In this document: positions 7,637 through 16,656 of the stretch, piece by piece | Position numbering within the stretch: position 1 is the stretch's first letter | How the letters are laid out: every line of letters starts with the position of its first letter | Assembly: GCF_002869965.1 (NCBI RefSeq) | Contig: NZ_PEBS01000001.1 | Location: forward strand, 124,001 to 188,000 | Length of the DNA stretch: 64,000 nucleotides | Reading direction: 5' to 3' | DNA from: Janthinobacterium sp. ROICE36 | GTDB taxonomy: Bacteria; Pseudomonadota; Gammaproteobacteria; Burkholderiales; Burkholderiaceae_D | Made by a program: the position numbers and the translations under genes | The notes under the pieces: model-generated | Told to the model about the DNA's origin: nothing | The model's database searches: none | What the model saw: the letters and a program-made list of their open reading frames with translations, nothing else

Positions 7637-10426
7637 CTATTTGAAACTGTAATTGGCGCTGGCATAGAAGCGCCGGCCGCGCGGGTCCGTGTAGGTCGGG
7701 TCATAGCCGGAGAGGAAAAAGTACGCCTGGTTCGAATACGGAGGACTGGTATTGAACAGATTCTGTATGCCCGCGCGCAGCTTGAACTGCTTGCTGACCG
7801 CATACGCGCCCGACATGTCCCACAGCGTGTACGCCTTCACCCGGTTCGGTTTGACCACGCTGCCATCGTCCGTGTTGATGGCCGAGTTCTGATCCCGGTA
7901 GCCGCTCGAATAGGTGTTCGACAGGCTGGCCGAATACGGGCCGTTATCCCAGTCCAGCGTGATCGTATGGCGCCAGCGCTGCACCACGCCGTCCGTGACA
8001 AATTTATTCAAGTTACTGATAAAAACGTCTCCAGGGCTGGTCTGGATTTTCGAGTCGAGCACATACGTGCCGCTCAGGTGTCCGCCGAAACGCCCCCACG
8101 CCGTTTTCACGCCATGCAGGTCGGCCGTGATATCGATGCCCGCAGCCTTTTGCGCGCCGCGGTTTTCCTTGCGCAGCTCGATGTAGTCGATTTCATTGTC
8201 TTCATCGCGGTGCACCAGGTCACCGTACTTGCCCAGGTTGCCCAGGATGATGTCGTCGCCGATTTCGCTGATCAGGTCCGTGCGCTTGATGTTCCAGTAG
8301 TCGGCACTGAAGGTCCAGTGCTGGCTGGGTTCAAGCACCAGGCCGGCCGTGAACTGGCGGCTGCGTTCGGGTTTCAGCTTGTCGTTGCTGTAGCGGCGCG
8401 TGTCCCAGTTATACGCGCATCGCGTGTAATCGTAATCGATAGACGCGCAATACACGGGATCAGGCAGGGTCGCCGTACTGCTGTAAACAGTGGGACGGTG
8501 CAACTCGGACATGGAAGGCGCGCGGAAGCCCTTGCCGGCCGACGCGCGCAGCAGCACCTGCTTGCTGGGCATATAGGTCAGCCCGATCTTGGGGCTGAGG
8601 GCACCGCCCACCTGCTGGTAGTGATCGTAGCGACCCGACAGCTGCGCCTGCCACTGCTTGGTAAACGGCAGCAGCAGCTCGCTGTAGATGGCTTGCACGT
8701 TGCGGCTGTCGCTGGTGGCCTTGCCGCCTTCGGGGGCATCATCGTTATTGATGTTGTCACTCATCAACAGTTCGGAAGGACGGAAGTCCGTGCGCTCGCG
8801 CCGCACTTCGCCGCCCACGGCCAGCGCCATATCGCCGCCACCCATGGCCATCAAGGCGCGCGACAGCTTGAAATCCAGGGCATCCATGGTGCCACGCGCA
8901 TGACGCACTTCATCATTGACCTGAAGGCTGTCAATCAGCGCCTTGCCTTCGGCTCCCGAGGGGCCAAAAGGATTAATATGGCCATCGGCGATACCCTTCT
9001 TGAGCTCTTTATACAGCAGGTATCCATGCGTATCTCTGTCGCGTACAGTATTCACACTATGGTTGACACCTATATCGTAATCCCATCCCGCCGCCGTACC
9101 GGTCGCCCCCACCACGATACGCTGGCTTTCGCTGGTCAGCTCGCTGGTACGCATGCCACCTTCGTTCAGTCGGATACGCAATTCCAGCTCTGTGTCGATC
9201 GGCTCGCCATCCTCATCAACAGCAGTGAAAAGGCCCGAACCTGCCAATTGCGGAATCCGGCTCGCATCGACATAGGCGCGCACGCGCGCGGAAGAACCTA
9301 CATAATAAGTACGCGAACGACTCAAGGCAACCTCCGCATATAGCTGATGGTCGGCGTTCAGCTTCAACACTCCACGCGTAAGGAAATTCTGCTTGTCGGA
9401 TTTCGGATACAGCTCTGTATCGCCCATGTAATCATAGGTACAGCCGTTAACGCCACCGGTACCATTAGGTAAGTGCAGGTTGGCCGGTGGATTACAGCCG
9501 GGAGCACCGGTATTGATCGTCCCCTGGGAAATTGGCCGGCCGTTGAGCGGAAAGCCCTTGAGCGCCTCAAACTGTTCATCCGACAGTATGATGTTCGCAG
9601 GGCTTGTGTACCCGGACAAGAGGTGACCAAGGCGTTCCGGCACATGCAGGTTCGGAATGAACTTGCGCTGCGAGGAGCTCAGGCGGTCGGTTTTTTGCAG
9701 GTCGACCACGGCAAAGATATTGTAGCCATCCGCCGCCAGGTCGCCCGTGCCGGCCGTGATGCTGGCCGTGCGCTTGCCCGCGCCCCCTTCATCGGTACGG
9801 CTGCCGTAGACGTTCAGCTCCACCCCCTGGTAATCCTTGCGCGTAATAAAATTGATGACGCCGCCGATGGCGTCCGTGCCGTACAGGGCCGAGGCGCCGT
9901 CGAGCAGCACTTCCACGCGCTGCAGGGCGGCGGCAGGAATATTATTCAAGTCCACGCCCGCATCGTCGCCCGGCGAGGCAAAGTTGGCCATGCGCCGGCC
10001 ATTCAGCAGTACCAGCGTGGACGAAGTGCCTACGCCGCGCAAGTTGGCGCTGTTGAAACCGCGCTGGTCACCGCCTACGTTGATGCTGGCGCCATCGGTC
10101 AAGCCCCCGACGTTGGCCGACACGCGCGCCATCAGCTCGGCCGCCGTCGTCACGCCCGCCTTCTCGATATCGGCGCGCGTGATGACCTGCACCGGCAACG
10201 CCGTCTCCGACTCCAGCCGCTTGATGGCCGAACCCGTGATCTCTACGCGCTGCATTTTTTTCGGCGCCGGCTCCCCGTCCGGCCCCTGCTCCTGCGCCTG
10301 CGCGCCGCTGGCCAGCATGCCCAGCGCCGCCGACACGCTCAAGGCGCCCAGCGCCAGGCGCACGCCTTGCGCCAGCACCGACTCGCGCAACAATACGGAA
10401 CTGCCATCTTGTCTTTTCATGTACAT
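7637..10426 (-). CDS. TonB-dependent outer-membrane receptor (cyanophycin-locus)
   Basis: Outer-membrane gated beta-barrel of 929 aa, energised by TonB-ExbBD. Order: signal peptide (ends ASGAQAQ), plug domain with VEITGSAIKRLESE, PVQVITRADIEKAG, the GVGTSSTLVLLNGRR box and VEVLLDGASALYGTDAIGG, then a long barrel ending in Phe-Lys (YASANYSFK). The ATG at 10426 follows GGGGAG at good spacing; a second ATG six bases on is possible. It lies 35 bases after the RpiR regulator gene, on the same strand, and precedes the cyanophycinase gene. This suggests that it imports cyanophycin fragments, probably beta-Asp-Arg peptides. Substrate is inferred from context; the family also transports siderophores, cobalamin and glycans. 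Confidence 0.9.
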   Translation of the reverse strand: MYMKRQDGSSVLLRESVLAQGVRLALGALSVSAALGMLASGAQAQEQGPDGEPAPKKMQRVEITGSAIKRLESETALPVQVITRADIEKAGVTTAAELMARVSANVGGLTDGASINVGGDQRGFNSANLRGVGTSSTLVLLNGRRMANFASPGDDAGVDLNNIPAAALQRVEVLLDGASALYGTDAIGGVINFITRKDYQGVELNVYGSRTDEGGAGKRTASITAGTGDLAADGYNIFAVVDLQKTDRLSSSQRKFIPNLHVPERLGHLLSGYTSPANIILSDEQFEALKGFPLNGRPISQGTINTGAPGCNPPANLHLPNGTGGVNGCTYDYMGDTELYPKSDKQNFLTRGVLKLNADHQLYAEVALSRSRTYYVGSSARVRAYVDASRIPQLAGSGLFTAVDEDGEPIDTELELRIRLNEGGMRTSELTSESQRIVVGATGTAAGWDYDIGVNHSVNTVRDRDTHGYLLYKELKKGIADGHINPFGPSGAEGKALIDSLQVNDEVRHARGTMDALDFKLSRALMAMGGGDMALAVGGEVRRERTDFRPSELLMSDNINNDDAPEGGKATSDSRNVQAIYSELLLPFTKQWQAQLSGRYDHYQQVGGALSPKIGLTYMPSKQVLLRASAGKGFRAPSMSELHRPTVYSSTATLPDPVYCASIDYDYTRCAYNWDTRRYSNDKLKPERSRQFTAGLVLEPSQHWTFSADYWNIKRTDLISEIGDDIILGNLGKYGDLVHRDEDNEIDYIELRKENRGAQKAAGIDITADLHGVKTAWGRFGGHLSGTYVLDSKIQTSPGDVFISNLNKFVTDGVVQRWRHTITLDWDNGPYSASLSNTYSSGYRDQNSAINTDDGSVVKPNRVKAYTLWDMSGAYAVSKQFKLRAGIQNLFNTSPPYSNQAYFFLSGYDPTYTDPRGRRFYASANYSFK

Positions 10427-10461
10427 TGCAACTCTCCCCGATGGTATATACCTGATTTTTA

Positions 10462-11460
10462 TCATGATTTTTGCACTGCCTTGCGCTGCCTGGATACTGC
10501 TTTCCGGGTCCCTGGCACGCCATGCTCGCCGCCGTAAAGATAGGCGGCAATGACTTCGCTCAGGCGGGCCGCTTTTTCAACGTTCTTCTTGTTCGACACC
10601 ATCAGCGCCACGGCCAGCGCCTCGATCATGGCCAGCGCCGTGCTGGCGCTGCTGGGCAGGACGGGATGCGTGCTTTGCGCATACAAGGCATGATCGGCCA
10701 GTTCGGCCAAAGGGGATGCGGGAGAGTCGGTGAGCGCCACGATGCAAGCGCCGCGGTCGCGCGCGAAGCTGGCCAGGCCGATGCAATCGAGCGTGTAACG
10801 GGGGAACGAGATCACCACCAGCACATCCTGCGCCGTCAGATTGACCAGGTGCCCAGCCGCCACTTCCGAACCGCCGATGCCCACCACTTCCACCACATGC
10901 GGGCAAAACGGCTGCAGATGCTGCACCAGCATGCCTGCCAGGTTGGCCGACAGGCCGAATCCCATCACATACACGACCTTGGCGCGCGTCAGGCGCCGCA
11001 CCACGGCCTGCATAGCAGGCGGCAACAGGGCATCGGACGTGGCGGCGATGTTCGCGGCCGCATATTCCATGCTTTCCGTGACGGGTGATGTGGCGCGCGC
11101 GCGCCGTTCTATCGTGCGGCGCAATTTGTCGACTGGCTGCAACAGCGATTGCAGGGTTTCGGCCATGGCGCTGCGCATGGCCGAATAATTTTTCTGGCCG
11201 ATGTCGCGCGCGAAGCGGCTGATGGTCGCCGTCGATACCTGGCAGCTGTCGGCCAGTTCCTCGATGCCCAGCGCCGTCACGCGCATCTGGTTGCGCAGCA
11301 GGTAATCGGCGATCTGTCGCTGCGACGCCGAACCGCTGGCCAGCACGTGCCTCAGCGCCTGCCCCAGCGGCGCTTGCGCGAAAGCGGCATCGGGCGACGA
11401 CAGGGCGGCGGCCACTGGCGTGCGGGAGCTGTTACGGGCAGGACTGGCGGATGATTTCAT
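10462..11460 (-). CDS. MurR/RpiR family transcriptional regulator
   Basis: Regulator of 332 aa with an N-terminal helix-turn-helix of the RpiR type (about residues 30-110; QRQIADYLLRNQ, ELADSCQVSTATISRFARDIG) and a C-terminal SIS domain (about 150-285; VVYVMGFGLSANLAGML, VVISFPRYTLDCI) that in this family binds a small effector, usually a phosphosugar. Here the neighbours are a TonB receptor, a cyanophycinase and a CphZ-like hydrolase, so a breakdown product such as beta-Asp-Arg or arginine could be the signal instead; this is inference. It is divergent from the hydrolase-transporter operon, with an inverted repeat in the shared promoter region. Confidence 0.9.
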   Translation of the reverse strand: MKSSASPARNSSRTPVAAALSSPDAAFAQAPLGQALRHVLASGSASQRQIADYLLRNQMRVTALGIEELADSCQVSTATISRFARDIGQKNYSAMRSAMAETLQSLLQPVDKLRRTIERRARATSPVTESMEYAAANIAATSDALLPPAMQAVVRRLTRAKVVYVMGFGLSANLAGMLVQHLQPFCPHVVEVVGIGGSEVAAGHLVNLTAQDVLVVISFPRYTLDCIGLASFARDRGACIVALTDSPASPLAELADHALYAQSTHPVLPSSASTALAMIEALAVALMVSNKKNVEKAARLSEVIAAYLYGGEHGVPGTRKAVSRQRKAVQKS

Positions 11461-11577
11461 ATCACTGGCGGCCTGTATTCTTGTGTATGGCGGATGACGG
11501 ATAAAAAGGCAAAAACGGGTCGCTGGAACTTACTCTACTCATATCAAAAAGAAAACTCAAGAAATATTTGTAAAAGG

Positions 11578-11604
11578 ATTTTCATTGATTTACTTCGTGA
11601 AAAT
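11578..11604. promoter_or_regulatory. Inverted repeat in the divergent rpiR/cphZ promoter region, candidate operator
   Basis: Perfect 7-base arms ATTTTCA (11578-11584) and TGAAAAT (11598-11604) separated by 13 bases, in the A+T-rich 200-base gap between the RpiR gene and the CphZ-like gene. A TACATAAT -10-like box follows at about 11609-11616. A/T-rich TGAAA-type palindromes are common for RpiR regulators; binding is not demonstrated. Confidence 0.45.
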
Positions 11605-11662
11605 AATGCTACATAATCGACCGAAATCCATCAACCGCGCCCCGTTTTGGGGCGAATTCACC

Positions 11663-12799
11663 ATGCAAGTACAACAGCATCCCATCTCCACCGCGCACGC
11701 CAGCGTAACGTGCCAGTTGAGCAGCTTTCACTTTGGCACGGCGGCGGCCGGCAGCCGCAGCGGCAAGAAGGTGTATATCCAGGCGGCGCTGCACGCGGAC
11801 GAAGTGCCGGGCATGCTGGTGTCGCAATTTTTGCGCCGCGAATTGCTGGCACTGGAGGCGGCGGGCAAGATCCACGGCGAAGTGATTCTCGTGCCGGCCG
11901 CCAATCCCATCGGCCTGGCGCAAGCCATCCATGGCGCGCCGTTCGGTCGCTTCGACCTGACCACCGGCATCAACTTCAACCGCGCCTACCGCCACGTGGC
12001 AGATGAACTGAAAACCACGCTCGATGGCCAGCTGGGACAGGATGCGAAGGCCAACGTGGCGCTGATACGCCAGCATGCGCGCGATGCCGTCGCCGCCTGG
12101 CGGCCGTCCACGGATGCGGAGACGCTGAAAAAGACCTTGCTGGGCATGGCCATCGATGCCGACATCATGCTCGACCTGCATTGCGATAACGAGGCGGCCC
12201 TGCACATTTACACAGGCACGCCGCTGGCGGCGCAAATCGCGCCCCTGTCCGCGCTGCTGGGCGCGCGCGCCGTGCTGCTGGAACTGGCAGCCGGCGAAGA
12301 GCCGTTCGACGAAGCCTGCAGCCGATTGTGGTGGGACCTCGACGCGCACTTCCAGGGACGCTATCCGATTCCCGCCGCCTGCCTGTCGAGCACCGTCGAA
12401 TTGCGCGGCGAAGTGGAAGTGAGCTACGCCCTGGCCGAACGCGACGCCACCGCCCTGCTGCGCTTTCTCGCCATCGCAGGCGTGCTGGAGATAGCCGGCG
12501 CCGGCGACGACCTGCCAGCGCCGCAATGTCAGCCAACGCCGCTGGCCGGCGTGGAACCGATCCTCGCGCCGCATCACGGCGTACTGGTCTACCTGCGTGA
12601 AGTGGGCGAGGTGCTGGCCGCCGGCGACGCGATAGCCGACCTGATCGATCCCGTCAGCGGCGAGACGACGACCTTGCGCTGTACGGTCGCCGGCGTCTTC
12701 TTTGCGCGCAGTGCCCACCGCCACGTCTTGCGCGGCATGAACGTCGGCAAGGTCGCCGGCGCCGTCGCCTTCCGCGGCGGCAGCCTGTTGAGCCAATAA
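11663..12799 (+). CDS. cphZ: Succinylglutamate desuccinylase/aspartoacylase-family hydrolase, probable cyanophycin dipeptide hydrolase CphZ
   Basis: Zinc hydrolase of 378 aa. The zinc site typical of the AstE/aspartoacylase branch of M14 is visible: His44 and Glu47 in AALHADEVPG and His173 in MLDLHCDNEA. It lacks a signal peptide, so it should be cytoplasmic. The ATG at 11663 follows TTTTGGGGCG; the frame is open 26 codons upstream but that part lies in the promoter region. Enzymes of this branch include CphZ/AotO, which split the beta-Asp-Arg released by cyanophycinase into Asp and Arg. The divergent neighbours (RpiR, TonB receptor, exported cyanophycinase) make that role more likely than succinylglutamate or N-acetylaspartate hydrolysis. 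The next gene starts immediately after its stop codon. Confidence 0.75.
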   Translation: MQVQQHPISTAHASVTCQLSSFHFGTAAAGSRSGKKVYIQAALHADEVPGMLVSQFLRRELLALEAAGKIHGEVILVPAANPIGLAQAIHGAPFGRFDLTTGINFNRAYRHVADELKTTLDGQLGQDAKANVALIRQHARDAVAAWRPSTDAETLKKTLLGMAIDADIMLDLHCDNEAALHIYTGTPLAAQIAPLSALLGARAVLLELAAGEEPFDEACSRLWWDLDAHFQGRYPIPAACLSSTVELRGEVEVSYALAERDATALLRFLAIAGVLEIAGAGDDLPAPQCQPTPLAGVEPILAPHHGVLVYLREVGEVLAAGDAIADLIDPVSGETTTLRCTVAGVFFARSAHRHVLRGMNVGKVAGAVAFRGGSLLSQ

Positions 12800-14206
12800 A
12801 TGTCACAAAAAAGCGCCATGAGAAAATTCAAGCTCCCCAACACCTTCGTCCTGCTGTGCGCCATCCTGGCGATGATCGCCCTGGCGACATGGCTGGTGCC
12901 GGGCGGGAAATTCGATACGCAACTGGTGAACGGCAAGCAGCTGATCATCCCCGGCACATTTCATTACGTGGACAACAAGCCGCAGGGACTCGCCGCCCTG
13001 ATGATGGCGCCCATCAAGGGCTTCGTCGACGCCAGCCTGATCATCGGCTTCATCCTGATCGTCGGCGGCGCCTTCGCCGTGCTGCAAAAGACGGAAGCCT
13101 TCGATTCGCTGATCAAAGCCATCGCCAAGGCGCACACCAGTTCGCGCTTCGTGCGCGCCGCCATCATCCCCGTCTTTTTCACCATGTTTTCGCTGGGCGG
13201 CGCCACCTTCGGCATGAACGAGGAAGCGATCCCCTTCATCCTGATCTTCGTGCCGCTGGCGCTGGCCCTGGGCTATGACACCATCACGGGCGTCTCGATT
13301 CCTTTCATCGGCTCACAGGTGGGCTTTTCCGCCGCCTTCCTGAACCCGTTCAACGTCGGCATCGCGCAGGGCATCGCCGGCGTGCCGATCTTTTCCGGCA
13401 TCGGCTACCGCCTGATCGTGTGGGCCATCGCCACAGCGGTCAGCATCGTGTTTTTGATGTGGTATGCGGCGCGCATCAAGCGCCATCCGGAAAAAAGCCC
13501 AACCTATTTGCTCGATATCGAAAAGCGCAGCGAGCATTCGATGGACCTGGACAGCTTTGCCGGCATGACCCGCACGCACCGCGCGGTGTTGTGGATTTTC
13601 ATGGCGACCTTGCTGACAATGGTCGTCGGCGTCGTCAAGTACGATTGGTTCATCGATGAAATCGCCGCCCTGTTCCTGGTAATGGCCATCGTCGTCGGCC
13701 TGGTCGGCCGGCTCGACATGGACAGCCTGGTAGCGTCGTTCGTGCAGGGCGCGCGCGACATGGTCAGCGTGGCGCTGGTCATCGCGCTGGCGCGCGGCAC
13801 CATGATCCTGGCGCGCGATGCGCAGATCATCGACACCATGCTGCATGCGCTCACGCCCCTGGTGGCGTCGTCAAGCCCCGTCTTTGCCGCGCAAAAAATG
13901 TTTTTCATGCAGTCGGTGATCAACTTCTTCATCCATTCCGGCAGCGGCCAGGCCGCGCTGACCATGCCCATCATGGCGCCGCTGGCCGACCTGGTGGGCG
14001 TGACGCGCCAGACGGCCATTCTGGCTTTCCAGTTCGGCGAATTCACCACGCCGATGATCCCCACCTCCGGCATCACCGTCGGCGTGCTGGCGCTGGCGCG
14101 CGTGCCCTGGATTACGTGGGCCAAGTGGATGATCCCGCTGCAGCTGATTTACCTGGCGCTGGCGCTACTGCTGCTGATTCCCCCCTGCCTGATGCACTGG
14201 CAGTAA
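12800..14206 (+). CDS. YfcC family (DcuC/ArcD-like) inner-membrane transporter
   Basis: Secondary transporter of 468 aa with about 12 membrane segments. Family stretches include LATWLVPGGKFD near residues 28-39, GGATFGMNEEAIPF, FIGSQVGFSAAFLNPFNVGIAQ and SGSGQAALTMPIMAPL. The broader family contains C4-dicarboxylate and basic amino-acid/ornithine carriers. The ATG at 12800 directly abuts the TAA of the CphZ-like gene, so the two are co-transcribed; an in-frame ATG at 12818 is an alternative. In context it most likely brings beta-Asp-Arg dipeptide, arginine or aspartate across the inner membrane, or exports a product. It is followed by a strong terminator. Confidence 0.85.
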   Translation: MSQKSAMRKFKLPNTFVLLCAILAMIALATWLVPGGKFDTQLVNGKQLIIPGTFHYVDNKPQGLAALMMAPIKGFVDASLIIGFILIVGGAFAVLQKTEAFDSLIKAIAKAHTSSRFVRAAIIPVFFTMFSLGGATFGMNEEAIPFILIFVPLALALGYDTITGVSIPFIGSQVGFSAAFLNPFNVGIAQGIAGVPIFSGIGYRLIVWAIATAVSIVFLMWYAARIKRHPEKSPTYLLDIEKRSEHSMDLDSFAGMTRTHRAVLWIFMATLLTMVVGVVKYDWFIDEIAALFLVMAIVVGLVGRLDMDSLVASFVQGARDMVSVALVIALARGTMILARDAQIIDTMLHALTPLVASSSPVFAAQKMFFMQSVINFFIHSGSGQAALTMPIMAPLADLVGVTRQTAILAFQFGEFTTPMIPTSGITVGVLALARVPWITWAKWMIPLQLIYLALALLLLIPPCLMHWQ

Positions 14207-14210
14207 AAAA

Positions 14211-14244
14211 AGCCACGGCGATGCACAGTCGCCGTGGCTTTCTT
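14211..14244 (+). terminator. Rho-independent terminator (probably bidirectional)
   Basis: Perfect 11-base stem AGCCACGGCGA / TCGCCGTGGCT with a 7-base loop, followed by TTCTT on the plus strand and preceded by an A-run that serves as T-run for the opposite strand. It separates the convergent transporter and alpha/beta hydrolase genes. Confidence 0.85.
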
Positions 14245-15508
14245 ATTTGCGGTACGCCCGTCCATAAGTGCCATGGACGCCGCCCTTTGCCCAGTCGGCC
14301 ATCAGATCGTAAAACCCTGGTGTGATGATGGTGGGTTTGCGCGTTCCATCCGATGCCTGATCATAGCTGCGCATGCCGTGATCGGCCTGCGGGAAGAGGT
14401 AAACCGAGATGGCCTGGCCCTGGCTGCGCAACGCCGTCAAGCGCTCCACAGTGACAGCTGGCGGCGCCTGACGGTCGTCCTCTGCCAAGGCCCATAGCTG
14501 CGGCACCGTGACTTGACTCAAAACCTGCAAGGGATCGAGCGACCAGTCAATATCGAGCTTGTCAAACTGCGGTATGCCATTCTTGCGCAAGGCATCGACC
14601 GGCATCCCCAGGAACACGCCCGTGTAGCCTCCCTTGATGAGCGCGAACCAGGGCTCCTTGCCGAATCGCTGCTGGACCCCGGACAAGTCGTCCAGGCCAT
14701 CCTTGTAGCCGGATTTGACGAGTCTTGCCGTGATATCGGTCATCGTCCGAGCCTTGGCGATGACGTCGTCGCCATAGCCGCGATCCCGCAATTCCTTGAC
14801 GACCTGCGCCGCATCCTGCTCCGTGATATCAAGCACCAGACCATAACCGATGCCAAGAAATTCCGCCTTGGCGCGCGCCTGCGCCAGCGGCGCGATCCAG
14901 CCGCCCTGGCTCACCCCCATCAGGCCGAAGCGGCCGTAGCGGCCTTGCGCCAGCCGTTTGGCTTCGCGCGACGCGGCCACCAGGTCATCGGCCAGGCGCG
15001 GAAAATTCTGCGTATATTCGCCTTCGGATAGCCCCGTGCCGCGCTTGTCATACACGAAAACGGACACGCCCCTTCCAACCATCTGGTAAGGATCGCGCGC
15101 GCGGTCGATCCAGCCGCTACCTTCGGAACCATGGGCATACACGACCAGCGGCGTGTCCTTGCCTGCGCCCGGCGCTTCCATCAAGCGGCCTGCGAGCATG
15201 ACGCCGTTTGATTCAAAACGCGTATTCGATTCGGCCAGGGCCACTTTCGGCCAGCGCTCCTTGCCGCTGACAAGCACGGCGCCCTTTCCGCAAGCGACCG
15301 GTGCCCCGGCATCCTGCGTGTTGCCAACGGTCCCGTCGCTGAAGGTATAGCTGTACCCTTTACCCCCTTTTGTGATCGCAACAAAACCCTTCTGGTCCTG
15401 GCGGAAAATGCCCGTCTCGCAAGGCGCCGGGCTGAATGCATCTGGTGCGGGTGCGCCAGTCGCCGTAAGCGATACGGCAAGGAAAGGCCAGAGAAAAGAA
15501 GAGGTCAT
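14243..15508 (-). CDS. Exported alpha/beta hydrolase
   Basis: Serine hydrolase of 421 aa with the alpha/beta-hydrolase fold. The nucleophile elbow GVSQGG (Ser near residue 198) follows the strand LVVYAHGSEGSGW with the oxyanion His-Gly and VFVYDKRGTGLSEG; the acid and base would be in ALAEDDRQAPP and PQADHGM near the C-terminus. A short hydrophobic start followed by Ala/Pro-rich sequence looks like a signal peptide, so periplasmic or secreted location is likely. The region before the fold (residues 25-105) is an extra N-terminal domain. Esterase or peptidase activity cannot be told apart from sequence. It stands alone between a terminator and a GNAT gene. Confidence 0.82.
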   Translation of the reverse strand: MTSSFLWPFLAVSLTATGAPAPDAFSPAPCETGIFRQDQKGFVAITKGGKGYSYTFSDGTVGNTQDAGAPVACGKGAVLVSGKERWPKVALAESNTRFESNGVMLAGRLMEAPGAGKDTPLVVYAHGSEGSGWIDRARDPYQMVGRGVSVFVYDKRGTGLSEGEYTQNFPRLADDLVAASREAKRLAQGRYGRFGLMGVSQGGWIAPLAQARAKAEFLGIGYGLVLDITEQDAAQVVKELRDRGYGDDVIAKARTMTDITARLVKSGYKDGLDDLSGVQQRFGKEPWFALIKGGYTGVFLGMPVDALRKNGIPQFDKLDIDWSLDPLQVLSQVTVPQLWALAEDDRQAPPAVTVERLTALRSQGQAISVYLFPQADHGMRSYDQASDGTRKPTIITPGFYDLMADWAKGGVHGTYGRAYRK

Positions 15509-15603
15509 GGAGTCACAGTCCGGTAGGGGTTGTCGCGTTGTTGATCAAGAAAACGCAGATATCAGGGCAAGACCAGGGCCGCGCGCAACACTGCTGCAGC
15601 TGT

Positions 15604-16029
15604 TCAACACCGATAAATATCGGGGAAATACCGTTCCATCAGCGTCTCCGGCCTGAGCGGGGCCGTAAAACCGTGGCGCGCATACAAGCCATGCGCCGTG
15701 CTGGTGGCCAGCATGAAACGGCGCAAGCCCTGCAAGTCGGGATGTGCCATCACGGCCTCCATCAGGCGCTTGCTGTAGCCGCAGCCGCGGTACTCTTCCA
15801 GTACATACACGTCGACCAGATAGGCAAACGTGGCGTAGTCGCTGACCACGCGGGCGAAGGCCACCTGGCGACCGTCAAGCGTGCCGCCAAAACACAGCGA
15901 ATGGTCAATGGCGCGCTGTACGCTAGCCAACGGGATGCCGATGGCCCATGTCGATTGCGTGCTGAGAAACTGGTGGATGGCCGGAACGTCGAGTTCCGCC
16001 TTGTCGGTACTGATGGTCAAAGTTGGCAT
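15604..16029 (-). CDS. GNAT family N-acetyltransferase
   Basis: Small acetyl-CoA-dependent acetyltransferase of 141 aa. The acetyl-CoA pyrophosphate loop is EEYRGCGYSKRLME (pattern R/Q-x-x-G-x-G/A) around residues 78-92, followed by the ending helix and strand RRFMLATSTAHGLYARHGF typical of this subgroup. The frame is open 54 codons upstream, but the ATG at 16029 is where the fold begins and AAGG precedes it. Single gene; substrate unknown. Confidence 0.87.
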   Translation of the reverse strand: MPTLTISTDKAELDVPAIHQFLSTQSTWAIGIPLASVQRAIDHSLCFGGTLDGRQVAFARVVSDYATFAYLVDVYVLEEYRGCGYSKRLMEAVMAHPDLQGLRRFMLATSTAHGLYARHGFTAPLRPETLMERYFPDIYRC

Positions 16030-16193
16030 TGCGCTGGCCTTGCTATCGTTGGAAACACGATCATCGGTCTTTTTTCTGCTGCTGTCACCTGGGCTGGAAA
16101 GAAGCGGGGGAGCCGCCCGTCCTGACTGTCCGTTATGCGGTACTGCTGTTTTCGGCGAATATCTTGCGTCCTGCTTGCATCGCATCGCCACGC

Positions 16194-16391
16194 TTACAGC
16201 GCGGCTTTTTCTTCGGCGCTCAAACGCTTGGCGCTGACATACACGGTGTGCATGGTGGCTTGATCGGCGCTGGCAACAATGGTTGCTGGCGCGGCGCGCA
16301 ACTTCGGCACGGCGGCGGTAGCCAGGCTGGTAGCGGCGGCAATGGCGATGATGGCAACGAAGATGGCTTCCATGTTTTTAGCGATGTTCAT
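16194..16391 (-). CDS. Small exported or membrane-anchored protein of unknown function (65 aa)
   Basis: Short ORF with a good ribosome site (AAAGGA, 8 bases before ATG at 16391). The product has one hydrophobic segment at residues 8-28 (AIFVAIIAIAAATSLATAA) that looks like a signal peptide or anchor, then a small Ala-rich polar tail with VYVSAKRLSAEEKAAL. The longer upstream frame to 16505 is not needed. No family recognised. The start context, hydrophobic N-terminus and position beyond the GNAT gene support a real gene. Confidence 0.6.
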   Translation of the reverse strand: MNIAKNMEAIFVAIIAIAAATSLATAAVPKLRAAPATIVASADQATMHTVYVSAKRLSAEEKAAL

Positions 16392-16599
16392 GATGATGTC
16401 CTTTGAGTGGCTGGTTGTGTGCTGCGATGATTGAACTGTAGGCGGATCGCCCCTGAACTGCCATCGGATTGCGACAAAACGCATGATTTGCGGGACAGAA
16501 TACAAAAAGCCCGGATGAAACGCGCAATACCGCCCTGACCTGCCATTTGACGCTTGCCAGCCCCATTCCTGGCCATTTCAGCGCCCTGCAAGCCCCTAA

Positions 16600-16638
16600 A
16601 AGCCCTACCGCACGCCAACCTTGTTTATAATCGCCCTA
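16600..16638 (+). promoter_or_regulatory. argH: Probable argH promoter
   Basis: Perfect -10 box TATAAT at 16626-16631 in TTGTTTATAATCGCC, 26 bases before the argH start codon; no good TTGACA-like -35 at the right distance. The argH ribosome site AAAGGA is at 16643-16648. Confidence 0.5.
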
Positions 16639-16656
16639 CACTAAAGGACTTCTTTC

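Noticed and set aside
11609..12796. Minus-strand open frame of 395 codons opposite the CphZ-like gene
   Set aside because: Arg/Gln/His-rich antisense translation; the plus strand carries the zinc motifs.
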